From Neonectria sp. B-13 (lineage: Eukaryota > Ascomycota > Sordariomycetes > Hypocreales > Nectriaceae), in contig NOKP01000025.1 in NCBI GenBank assembly GCA_002682825.1, forward strand, positions 253,746 to 317,745: a stretch of DNA of 64,000 nucleotides. Reading direction: 5' to 3'. Both the position numbers and the translations under genes were made by a program. The number at the start of each line of letters is the position of its first letter. Positions within the stretch are counted from its first letter, which is position 1. Below, in pieces: positions 1 through 10,190 of this stretch. Under the pieces are notes generated by a model. The model ran no database searches and was not told the origin of the DNA. It worked only from the letters and a program-made list of their open reading frames with translations.

Positions 1-426
1 TTTGAGAACTTCAAGTGGACTTTCATGCTTGCCATCTTCCTCGGTGGCCTTTCGCTCCATGTTAGCCAGGCCATTTTGGCTCACATGTTTGAGATTGACA
101 TGACTTGGGGTTCTACATCCAAGGAGGCTGAAGCTTCCAACTTCTTCATTGAGGTGCCCAAGGTCTTGAAGAAGGTAAGCGCTTTACTATTCGGGTACTA
201 TTTTGTTCAGTTACATGTGCTAACTCATCCACTCTAGTTCAAAATCTCCATGACTTTGTCAATGATGTTTATTATCCTCATTATCATCCTCGCCACCGCG
301 CCATTTATTCCTCACAGCTGGCGCATCACAGACTTCGTCGCCATCCTTCCCATGGCGACTGTCTCGGCCAGTCACTTCCTCCTCCCTTTGGCTCTCAACC
401 CTGCTCTGATGACCTTTACCTTCTAA
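1..426 (+). CDS. Membrane glycosyltransferase family 2-like protein, C-terminal end (partial)
   Basis: Open from the left edge, so the catalytic part lies outside the window. Exons 1-174 and 238-426; the 63-bp intron has donor GTAAGC, a GCTAAC branch site and a CTCTAG acceptor, and both exons keep frame. The visible 112 or so residues include a short loop with an EIDMTWG motif and at least two strongly hydrophobic segments, ending LNPALMTFTF. This tail resembles, from memory, the C-terminus of fungal GT2 (cellulose-synthase-like) membrane glycosyltransferases, which make extracellular or wall polysaccharide. The D,D,D,QxxRW catalytic motifs cannot be checked here. The family call is therefore inference from the tail only; the gene itself is well supported. 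Confidence 0.6.
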
Positions 427-1147
427 GAAGTTGAAGGCGGTTTAACTTGCGGAGGTTTTTTCTTTTGTCAGATTTGTGTTATTCTGGATACAGAAGGAAT
501 ATATAAGCACTACTCATCTATAGACGGAGTGGGAGTTTTGGGGATAATTAGAGGCAGATCGGAAGGGTTCCATGTGTCTGTCGATATTGTTATCGAATAC
601 GATTTAGAGTATTTTTTATTAGAAGGTTCATTAGGTTGGTTACAAGCCCGGGTCGCAATAGCTTTCAAACGAGATTTAGTTCGCGGTCTAGGTTGTATGT
701 GTCGGGAAATTCCATGTGATGGATGTTAAGGCCGACAAGGATAGGCGGCGTACTACAAGCCCATTCACATCACTGTCAACATTGCAGGTGAGTGGAAAAG
801 AAGATGAAGTAAGAATGAGAGTCATTCAAGCCTGTCTATACCAATTAACGCCTCTATGCCGCCCGTGCAGTCTAAATACCGTGCTCTGGTCTATCTACTT
901 CTACGTGCGCATCCACAACGGTGCATGCTCTGAACGAAAGCAGTATCTCAGTATCGTGATCCATCAATTCCAGACGTGTTTAAGACGTCCAACATGATTG
1001 CGTGTCGTCCATGATGCGACAGAAACGTGCAAAATGCATCAAGACAAACCGATCCGCCCACGTACAAATCAAACCCTGAACAGACCAAGACCGAAAAAAA
1101 AACAAGAACAAATTCGACTAGCTTTTAGGGGTGGCTTTGCAACAGCC
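427..1147. other. Convergent intergenic region
   Basis: Holds the 3' flanks of the glycosyltransferase (+) and the ABCF ATPase gene (-). It is AT-richer than the flanking exons. Short open frames here show no recognisable protein and no splice-coherent continuation. Confidence 0.6.
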
Positions 1148-4100
1148 TTAGTTGTCCTCGTCGTCTGTGTCGACAGGGTGGGGCGTGCCCTTGGGGCTGT
1201 TGAGCCAGTCGATGTGACGGAGGCGGCGACGGACCTCGCGCTCCTTGAGCTCCTTCTTGGTGACCTTCTTCTTCTTCTTGGCCTTGAACTTCATCTCCGA
1301 GTTGTCCTCGACGCCCGAGTTGACGGCGCTGCTGACGACCGAGTTGACGACCGAGTTGACGGCGGTGCTGACGGCGGTGCTGGTGACGCCGCTGCCGGGG
1401 CGGCTGTCCTCGAAGCGGTCGAGGCTGATGGCGGTGTTGCCCTTCAGGGCGACGCGGCCATCGGCGACGTGCCACTGCTCGGAGCAAAGGGCGCCGACGA
1501 ACTCCTCGTTATGGGAGATGAGGATGACGCCGCCCTTGAACTCGCGGATGGCGACGGCAAGGCCACCAAGCGAGTCACGATCCAAGAAATTGGTAGGCTC
1601 GTCGAGCACCAGGAGATGGGGGTTGTTCCACATGGCACCGGCGATGACGACCTTGACCTTCTGGCCACCGGACAGGGAGCCGATCTCGTTGTGGTTGGCA
1701 ATCTCGGGGTCGAGACCGAGATCCTCAAAGTGCTTGGAGATGATGGAGGGCTGGAGCTCACGGTAACCCAGACCTTCACGCGAGGCCTCGTGGTCGTCGA
1801 ATTCCTGGACCAGCTTGCTGAAGCCGAGCTCGAGAAGGGTCTCGCGAGAAATCTGGCTGTTGTACTTGGGCAGCAGGCTTCGCCATTTGCTGTGTTTTTG
1901 TTAGTATCGAGGGTGTCTATTGTGAGGGAAGACGAGGGTAGCTTACACTTCATATTGGAAGGTCTTCTTGTACTTCTGTCGACCAACGAGCGTCTCGACC
2001 TGCTTACTAGGACCACCGTCCTTGAGATCAATCCACTTGTCCATCTGAGCACGATCGGCCTCAGAAACCAAGCGGGTCTGCTTCATGTGGACCTCGCGGT
2101 CATCACCGTGGGCGTATCGCCACTGGAGGTACTGGTTGGGGGTCTTCTCCAGATGCATCTCCACGTGCTCCAGCGCGTGCTGCTTGATGTAGCCGATACG
2201 GAGGTTAGGGTGCTTCTCGACCTTTCCGGAAGAGGGGATGGTCTCGCCGGTGAGCAGCTTGATGAGAGTCGACTTGCCGGCACCGTTGGGGCCGATAATG
2301 GCAACACGGGACGACAGAGTAAGCTGGCAAGAGACATCTTCAAGGGAAGGTTTCGCGGCGTTGGGGTAGGAGAAGTTCACGTTGGTCATGCGGATGATGG
2401 CTCGCGTCGCCGACTTGACACCAGTCAGGATGCCGGGAGGAGGGAACTTGAACTGGACGTTGGAGGCCGACAGAGTGTAGTAGCTCTTAGCCTCGGGGCG
2501 GACCTGGACAAAGTCGTTCAGGTTACCCTTGAAGCAGGCGAGCTTCTTGTTGGGCTCGTAGTGGTAGATGTCGGTGGTGACGTTGTCCAAGAAGCCAGAG
2601 TCGTGAGAGACGATCAGACTGGTAATGTCAGGGTGCGTCTTCAGGTAGGTCTCGAGCCAAGCGATGTTGGTAACATCGAGATGATTGGTAGGTTCGTCCA
2701 GGAGGAGAACATCAGCGCGCTGCAGCATGGCTCGGGCCAGAGCCAGCTTCATCTTCCAACCACCGGACAGAGAGCCAACGTTCTGGGCCTGTCGGCCCTC
2801 GGGGCCAGGGGTGAAGCCGAACTCAGTCAGGACTTCGGAGATGCGCTTCATGCCCTGGGTAGCAATATCGGGGTCCTTGGCGACGAAGTCGAGAATGCTG
2901 ATATCAGCATCCTCGCCCTGGTTGTGCTCGACGTAGCAGGTGCGCAGAACATCCTGGGGAGGGAAGCCCTCGAGCTTGCCATTAGCGATGCTTCGCATGA
3001 GGGTCGACTTTCCGGCACCGTTGCGGCCGCAGAGACCGTAGCGGTGACCCTTGAGCAATCGCAGGTTGGTATGGGACAGAAGCAGCATGCCACCGTAGGC
3101 CAGGGAGAAGTCGGCGTTGACAATCTCAACTTCACCGTCATCCTCCTTCTCCGGGACACCGTAGCGCTTCTCGTCCTCCTCAACAAAGTGCTTCTGGACG
3201 GCGTTGGCAACCTTCTGGGACGCCTCCTCGGACATCAGGCTCTTGAGGTAAGGGCTGATGTGCGTGGAGATGCGAGCAACGAAGCGGTCGTTGACGTCGA
3301 TGGCAACCATGTCGGAGATGTAGGGGCGAACTTCCGTCTTGTAGAAGTCGACGTGTCCGGAGAGACCCTTGTTCAGCTTGATCTGCTCATCGAGGATCTT
3401 GGCAACGTCGTCGCGCGAGGTGCGAGCAAGGGCAATAATGTCCTTGTCGTCACCCATAGCCTTCTCCATGGTGGCGAGGGCTCGCTCAGCGAGTTCTCGG
3501 ACCTCGGGGAGAGCGGCGCGGTCGCAGACACCCTTGACACCAGGAGTCAACTTGGGAAGGAAGGTTCTGGCCTCGATGGGGTCGTGGACGAGCTTGGTCA
3601 AGTTCTCGACGATGACGACGGTCTGGCGCAGGACTTCCTGAGAGGTGGAGGGGGTGTTGAGGGATCGCTCGAGGAAAGGAGTCAACAGAGCCAAGACCGG
3701 GGAGGTGACGATGGCGACGAAGGTAGTCTGGGACAGGGCGTGGATGGCTTTCTGAAGGGTCTGGGTGGAGGGGTGCTGCATGGTGTCGATGAGGAGACCG
3801 ATGCGAGGAGCGACATCGTCGTTGGACAGCAGAGAAGTGAGAGAGGTCATGGTCTGAACGGCCTGCTTCTCGACCTCGGCCTTGAGATCGTGCATGCCTC
3901 CCTCGACAAGAGGAATGAGGCCGGCGAGTCTGGCACCCATGGCCTCGCGCAGCACGTCCTTGTCGATGGCCTCCTCCTTGGTGCCTCCAGCAGTGGGCTG
4001 GGCCTTGTCGGCCATCTTCTGCATGAGCTTGTAGGCGCCGACAGTGCCCTGCCACTTGCCGGTCCTCTTGGACAGATAGGTGGTCAGGGCGGGCAGCAGA

Positions 4101-4567
4101 CCAACGATGAGGGCCTCGGCGCTCAGGTTGACGAAGATGGCGTCCAGGCCATACTGGGCGGCATCGCGCACGACAGCGCCCTTGTCGGCGAGGGCGTCGA
4201 GGGCAACGCTAACCAAGCCGCCATCCTGGAGCAGCAGAGTGACCTGGCTGACGGGCTGGCGGGGGAGAAAGCGCTCAAAGATGGCGCCGAGGAGGTTCTG
4301 GCCGGACTCACGACGGAGCCCAGACTTCTTGTCGCCAGCGGCCTTCTTGACCTCGGCGAGGATGCCGTACTGGGTGAGGCCGGCGAAGCCCACCGAGGAC
4401 AGAATGACCTCGCACAGGGCGTAGCAGGCGTCGATGGACACGGCCGACGTCTTGGCCGTGAAGATGGTGTTGAGCAGGTCGGCGACCGTCTCCTGCGATG
4501 GCGGGGGCGGGGCGTCCTTGGACACCATCGTCGGGTGCACCGACGGCGGCGAGACGGGGTGAGGCAT
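1148..4567 (-). CDS. NEW1: ABCF ATPase of the eEF3 family, New1/Elf1 type
   Basis: Exons 4567-1947 and 1889-1148, with a 57-bp intron (donor GTAAGC, acceptor ACACAG); the join gives FQYEVKWRSLLPKYN and 1,120 residues. Order: N-terminal HEAT-like helical region (about 20-430), first ABC domain with Walker A GRNGAGKST, LSGGWKMKLALARA signature and LLLDEPTNHLD, second ABC domain with GPNGAGKST, a chromodomain-like insert around the intron, then LSGGQKVKVVIAGA and LVLDEPTNFLD. The tail is Lys-rich and then acidic. Family members act on ribosomes; yeast New1 helps termination and recycling, and S. pombe Elf1 was named for mRNA export. The insert motif KYKKTFQYEVKW matches New1/Elf1 better than eEF3 (which has KFKNTYEYE in yeast), so I prefer New1; true eEF3 is the alternative. 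A second in-frame Met 13 residues downstream could be the start. Confidence 0.85.
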
Positions 4568-5659
4568 CGCTGCGATATACAGCGGTCGTCCGGGGGAGGG
4601 AGGAGTAGACGGCCTCGGTGAGTGTGATGGGAGCCTTGGGGAACGTTGGGAGGAAGCAAAACCAACGAGGCCCTTTGTGTGCGGCTTGCAAAAGATTGCG
4701 AGAGGAGAACGGAACGCAGAGACGGCGAAGAGAGAGACTTCGCTTGGGTTGGGCCGCCGCCACTACTACCTGCGCTACGCTACGCAAATGGTCAGCATTG
4801 TGGCAGCGCCTTTGAAATTTTTTTCTTATCAGTCTGCGACGCAGCCGAACAATGCGTTATCGCCCCCGGCGTCCCCGCTTGCCCCTCGCCAACATCCCGA
4901 ACTGGCGCCAACAGCGCTCCACCGGAATGCCGCCAATCGCTTTCCACGTGCTTTTGCCGTCCGGCATCACTGGAACGCCAGAAACGCTGACCCTGGAAAT
5001 CCGGTCAAGCGGATGCCCGATAGCCATGAATGCTGTCTTGTGCCTGTGAAAAACACCTGCTGCTGGTCCAGGCTTTTCTCGGGCTTTTCCCGCCGCGTAT
5101 TCATGAACGTACAACAAGTGTGTAGGATAAGCTGAGTGAGAAGTGTGCGTGCCAACATGGCGCAGCGCCTGTCCCACGTTTACGGGTCCAATCAACCAAC
5201 TCGCCCAACCACACTCCTGATTGCCGTGAAAAATCGCATAGATTAGACTGAACTCATAATTACACCTCACTTCAATTCAAGGACAGAGTTAATGACAACC
5301 CGTCAGACAATCAAGTCCAACTCGTTTGGATAGAAATCTAAATCTTGCATACAACCCAAGAACTAGCTCCATCTCCATCTCCATCACCACATCCTTCCGC
5401 TTCCACCGATCGGCGTCGGCGCCGTTTTTGCCAGTCAAAGCTGCACTCCGTAAACCATACATAATACAAACAAAAATACACGAGGTCAACCAACTATCAA
5501 GGGTATAAGAAGAAAACATTACAGGGGGCTCCCCCCTCATTGTTGTAGAAAAAGAATTCGTCGATGCTTCCCAGAAGTCGCGCCGCTGCCATATCAAGAA
5601 AAGAATAAAAAGACAGAAAAGAAAAATGGTTCGAAGAGTCCTGTTCATATGCGCCGCAT
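4568..5659. other. NEW1-type promoter/leader and ERF2 3' flank
   Basis: About 1.1 kb between the start of the ABCF gene (-) and the end of ERF2 (-). The part next to 4567 should be promoter and 5' leader; several short overlapping open frames at 4618-5270 look like chance frames. No RNA gene or repeat was seen. Confidence 0.55.
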
Positions 5660-7695
5660 TCATACGTGGTTTTCGGACCTCAACGACACCGGTCCCTGGA
5701 AACTTGGCGCCGCCGGCTTGACGCTGTCGAGCTCTAGAGAGTTGGTTCGAGGGCGCTGGTCCCTCCGGATGCCCAGGCGCTGGTCGCCGTCCTGATATTC
5801 GCTCTTGAACCGGTAATAGGTTGGTTGCCGAGGACGGCAAAAGACGACAAGGAAGTTCTTGACAATATTTGCCTGGGTAAACGCCCGGAAGCGCTCCTTC
5901 TTGATAAACTTGTGAGAGTTCATGTACTCTCGCGTGGTCTCGCCCCGGGCCGTGAGGAAGATGTGGTATCCCATCAACGCAGCAGGATATAGGAAGAAGA
6001 TGAAGCCGAGAACAATGAGCGCAAAGGCAACAGGGAAGTGGCCCATGGCCCTGTTGAAAGAAACAGCCTCACGGTGCTTATACATCAGGAGCTGGGTGAT
6101 ACTGGTGCCAATGAGGTAGGCGGCGGAAATTGTGGCAGACGTAACAAAAGTAAAGAAATATCGGTAGTTGCGTTTTCCGACACAGTTGTTGAGCCAGACG
6201 CAGTGGTGGTCATGGGTCTCGATGCAGTTGTCGCAGAGGCGACAGTGGTGAGCACGCGGCGGCCGCCAAATGTTGCAAGTCCGGCAGTGCTTAACTGGGA
6301 CTTCCATGGCAGCCGTGTTGGACTCGGCAGATTTTATCAGAGCCCAGTCAGTAGTCGGTGGGCTGAGTCGGAGGGGGTCGTCTTCATCACCCATAGGTGG
6401 AAATCGGTGGAGGTTTCGTGGGAGAATCTACTGGATGTCAGTTGTCAAACTCATTGAGTTGGTCATAGAAGCAGGATGCTTACCCCTGGGTCCGAGACGG
6501 AAGCGTGAATGAACGAAGAGAAGCATATGTACGCGAGGTACGCAAAGACGATCGGAATCGCAGGTGAAATGTTCTTCCACAGCCACGGTGCCTCAAAGGC
6601 GAAGAATAGGGCGCAGGGAATAACGATGCAGAAGCCGGTGGCAATGTTGATAGGCCGTTGCTTTGTGTTCTGCCATCGGCCACCCAGGCAGAATACTGTG
6701 TTTCCGTCAAAGTATTGATGCACCTTGCCGAGCCCGGGCTGTCGAGTCTGGGGTTGGGGAGCCCGCTGTGGTTGTGTCCCTTGCGAATCCACTGGCCGAA
6801 GCTGAGGCGAGGATGCAGACGATGGCAATTTCTCCGCGCCCTCGGTACTTCGGTTGGGCAGACTTTGTCCCTGGTCGTTCTTGCTTGGGATGAGGAAGCT
6901 GGAGCGGAATGACCGTGGGGTTCTGATGGGACTTGGCATGCTGCCCATGTCCCTGTAACTCTTGTCGACATTGATCCTGTGCTGCACGGTTTGGTTGTGA
7001 TCCAATTTGCCTTGCAAGGGACGGACGCTATCCGTCAAGCTTCCCGCGGGATAGTGTCCATGGCTTGGGCTCGTGTTTGCCGTGATCCTGTCCAAGGTTT
7101 CTTGCTCGGTCATCTCGGTGCCTCGCGATGGTGGTGCTTGCATGTTGTCCTCGTCGATCGAGGTGTGCTGCACCTGGGCAAGCGGGTTCGAGTTGATGCT
7201 CTGGCGTGCCACACTGCCGCCCGTCTCAGTCGCATGGTCTTCGAAATTCATCGATTGCTGGCTCATGGTAGACGGGCGCGGCGGGCCTCCTCGCTGTGCC
7301 TGCAGCTTCTGCGAACTCATAGGACGGAAGAAAGCGTGCGAAGTCAGCGAGGGGACATGGCTGCGGGTGGACAGACTCGGCGTCTGACTGGTTGATCCCG
7401 CAGCTGTGCTAGAGGTGCTTCCTCGTTTGGCCGCGACACCGGAGACGTAGTTCTTTCGCGGCAGTTGACCTTGCCATGTGTTTTTGGAAGAGACCCCTGT
7501 GCGAGCAGTGCCTGGCCGAGATGCCACATCAACGCTCCTGGGAAGGCTCATTCTCTGCTGCTTTGTGTCGTAGTCGTCCCCATCCTCACTGGCAATGTCC
7601 GTCATCCGCGAGGAAATGATGCTGGGTGGACCGGGAACCTCGGAACGGGGGATGTGAGGCGTTGAAAAGGCGTCATCGTCATTATTCGAGGCCAT
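5660..7695 (-). CDS. ERF2: Palmitoyltransferase Erf2 (DHHC family)
   Basis: Exons 7695-6484 and 6427-5660; the 56-bp intron (GTAAGC...CAGTAG) joins SVSDPG to ILPRNLHRF, giving 659 residues. The first 320 or so residues are Ser/Pro/Gln-rich and probably disordered. Then come two membrane segments (about residues 346-370 and 373-396), the Cys-rich DHHC domain (HCRTC at about 452, active site DHHC at about 477-480, followed by VWLNNCVGKRNYRYF), and two further membrane segments before a polar tail. The DPG motif after TM2 is typical of DHHC enzymes. In yeast Erf2 works with Erf4 at the ER to palmitoylate Ras; that role is inferred here. Its start faces the small mitochondrial gene at 9090 across a 1.4-kb divergent promoter. 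Confidence 0.92.
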
Positions 7696-8908
7696 GGCGA
7701 TGGTTGGGCGGCGGTTGTGACTGGCCGTTTACCCGAAGCTGCGATGCCTTGTGTCGCCCGGAAGCGTGGGAAGAGTGTACGCGTTTGAGGATAATCAGAA
7801 TCGCATGGGAGAGTTGCACTCGGATCGGTTTTCGGGGTAATGAGCTCGTCGCGGAGGGCTGGCGCGTCGGTGAACCGTGAGTTTCGGGAAGGTCGGTAGG
7901 TGGCTCGTGTTGCAGAAAGTCTGGATGACAGGTCGAAGGTCTAACTTATTAAGGGGCGGAGCGTGGACGTGGGCGGGCGTGGCGGACGTAGGCCTCGGGC
8001 TGAGAAATCGAAGGGGGGGGGAACAAGAGGGAGAAGAGAAAGGGAAATCGAGGAAGGAGTGTGTCAGAGTGGGCTCGTAAGGGCGATATGGTTTACAAGA
8101 AGAAAGGAATGAGGGGGAATTGGAAGAAGGAAAAAAGAGACAGGACGATCATCAGACTCAAGCAAGAGGGTGAGAAAGAGACGATACGATGCTTGTTCCT
8201 TTTTCTGCGGACCTTTGGCTCGACTACTGCATCGGGAATAGTTAACGAGCCCACTCGCGTTCCGTGCCCCCTTTGGCCTTTTGGTGCCTTGAAAGTTAAG
8301 AGGCCTGAGACCTAAGGTCATGTTAATAATAAGGGGCCGCCTGCCACTGAGACCTGTTCGACTCGTCAAAAGGAACCTAATCTCTGCCTGCAAAAGAGGG
8401 CGTCCTAGCGCCGACAGGCCAATCGCACTCCCTCTTGGTGCGTCAATGGAACGTGCTCCCGGACAGTACCGAACACACAGGCTGTAACAGTACCACCAGG
8501 GGGGGGGGATCATGAGAGAGTCGCGGCATGTACGCACTCTACCGGAGATCGACGGATATTGGTCAACGTTACATCTCTACAGCACGGCGAGTTGAATCTA
8601 TCTGCAGCACTACGTCCTGTGCCTGACGAATGACGGAGCACATATGTAGACGTCATTGCATGAGACGCCCGGGTTCATTCCTCGAGATGGGCATTGACAA
8701 GGACTCCGCTCTGTGCATGACTGCCACGGGTCAGGCTGACGGCCCACGGGACACGGGACGGACCAAGGAGGCCCAAGCACCCTCAAGCCAGTCCGCTGGA
8801 ATTTAGTCATTCCTGCCTCAGGCACCAATAGAGGAGAGGGGATAGTGGGACTGGCCGCATGCCGAACCCAGACGTCACCGTCATCCGACTTTCAACAACG
8901 TGATCATC

Positions 8909-8916
8909 CACGTGAC
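8909..8916. promoter_or_regulatory. CACGTGAC element (Cbf1-like E-box)
   Basis: CACGTGAC reads GTCACGTG on the other strand, matching the RTCACRTG core known for Cbf1-type bHLH factors. It lies about 175 bp before the ATG at 9090. Function is inferred from sequence and position only. Confidence 0.4.
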
Positions 8917-8930
8917 CGAGCTCAAGTCGG

Positions 8931-8940
8931 ATTGGCCAAT
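8931..8940. promoter_or_regulatory. Palindromic CCAAT box, ATTGGCCAAT
   Basis: A perfect 10-bp palindrome containing overlapping CCAAT boxes on both strands, about 150 bp upstream of the ATG at 9090. CCAAT is bound by the HAP/AnCF complex, which in fungi controls many respiratory genes. This fits a mitochondrial product but is untested. Confidence 0.45.
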
Positions 8941-9089
8941 GGCGTGCGCCGCAAACTGGGCCGCTGATGCGTCGCCGAAATCATACGAGAACTTCCAGGC
9001 TTCATACTCCAACCAACGCATTCGAAAACAACCTTCCGTAACCTCTCCCGCATTTCCCGCTCCGCAGAAAATCGCACTCCTCCGTCACA

Positions 9090-9659
9090 ATGGCTTCCCA
9101 AGTTACCCGCCGCTTCCTCTCCACCACCGCCCGCCGGTTCCAGGACGCCGCCCAGAAGGCCGAGCTCAAGAAGGAGACCAAGAAGAACCCCGAGATTCTG
9201 GTGCGTCATAATGCCTCGGCCCCAACCAACGCCCGACAACGCCCGCCCGACAATTGAAGCACCCACGAGAATCATTGGCTAACGTGAATGGACGCATTGC
9301 AGATCCTCGGCGGTGTCATGGTCGCTGCCCTCGGAGGCGCCGGGTACTACTTCGGTATGACATTGCATTGAACCCATCTCGGAAAACCACCACACGCAAA
9401 TTGCTGACGCTGCGAACCTCCAGGCCAATCCCCCACCGGTTCCACCTCCGAGACCCAAGTCAACATCGCCAAGGACGGCCACCCCTGGGAGAGCGACAGC
9501 GCGGGCGCGGGCAAGTACAAGTACCACCCCGGCGGCGACACCAGCCTGGAGCCCAAGGACGCTCCCAGCGCCCTCAACGTCGTTGTCGTCCCCAACGTCA
9601 CCCTTCCCGCCGAGCTCCACGACAAGTTCAACAAGTGGGGCAAGGAGGGCTACCCTTAA
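9090..9659 (+). CDS. Small predicted mitochondrial inner-membrane protein, function unknown
   Basis: Assembled from three exons, 9090-9200, 9303-9354 and 9424-9659, giving 132 residues; introns are 102 and 69 bp (donors GTGCGT and GTATGA, acceptors TTGCAG and CTCCAG, branch GCTAAC in the first). The start, MASQVTRRFLSTTARRF, is rich in Arg, Ser and Thr without acids: a typical mitochondrial presequence. Exon 2 encodes a single Gly-rich membrane segment (ILGGVMVAALGGAGYYFG). The rest is soluble, with HPWES and a Pro-rich end, finishing KFNKWGKEGYP. I do not recognise the family; it has the look of a small respiratory-chain or ATP-synthase accessory subunit, but that is only inference. Regular splicing, in-frame joins and a targeting signal make the gene itself convincing. 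Confidence 0.8.
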
Positions 9660-10190
9660 AGCTCGAGAACGAACCGATCAACGAGGAAGTGTATGCGCAG
9701 GTATGCATGTGTTTATGGCGAATTGAGGGGGAGTGGAGTTGGAGAAACCAAGTTTCTCGCTCCCTCTGTGTAGATGAAGGACTGACAGGGCTCGAGCATT
9801 GGATTACATATGTTTGACCTGACCGACGGCGCACCATAAGATTTTCTAGCTTTGTGTCTGTATTCTCGAGTTCATGTTTGCCAATTGCTGCGTTGATTGT
9901 GTGCATGTCTCGGTTCTCGACCCAGCGCTCGGACAACCGGCCGATTTATATACGGCTTGTGTCGACTAACTCATGACTGTATATTGAGACTGGTTCGAAT
10001 AGGAGAGTATTGTAATCACACTTCGAGGAGTAATCGCCTCGAATACTCAATTGCCAACTTTCCCTGAATGTTTTTTGTATTTATGTTGCCTGGTATCGTA
10101 ATGGCCTAACACCTTGTCTCATGTATTTTGAAGCATCCAAACACCATTCTGTACCTGCCCTTGCGGCTCCGCGTCTTCCATGCAACGCCA
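9660..10190. other. Convergent intergenic region
   Basis: 3' flanks of the small mitochondrial gene (+) and of phosphoserine phosphatase (-). No gene, repeat or RNA is visible. Confidence 0.55.

Larger units (their letters stand above)
7696..9089. other. Divergent promoter between ERF2 and the small mitochondrial gene
   Basis: Contains G-runs at about 8013-8021 and 8502-8511, purine-rich stretches at 8020-8190, and the E-box and CCAAT palindrome listed separately. Open frames here (for example 8064-8537 on the minus strand) have no recognisable content. Confidence 0.55.

Noticed and set aside
998..4621. 1,207-codon open frame on the plus strand
   Set aside because: Antisense shadow of the New1-type ATPase gene; Val/Leu/Gly/Asp-rich text typical of the complement of a GC-rich coding strand, with no family.
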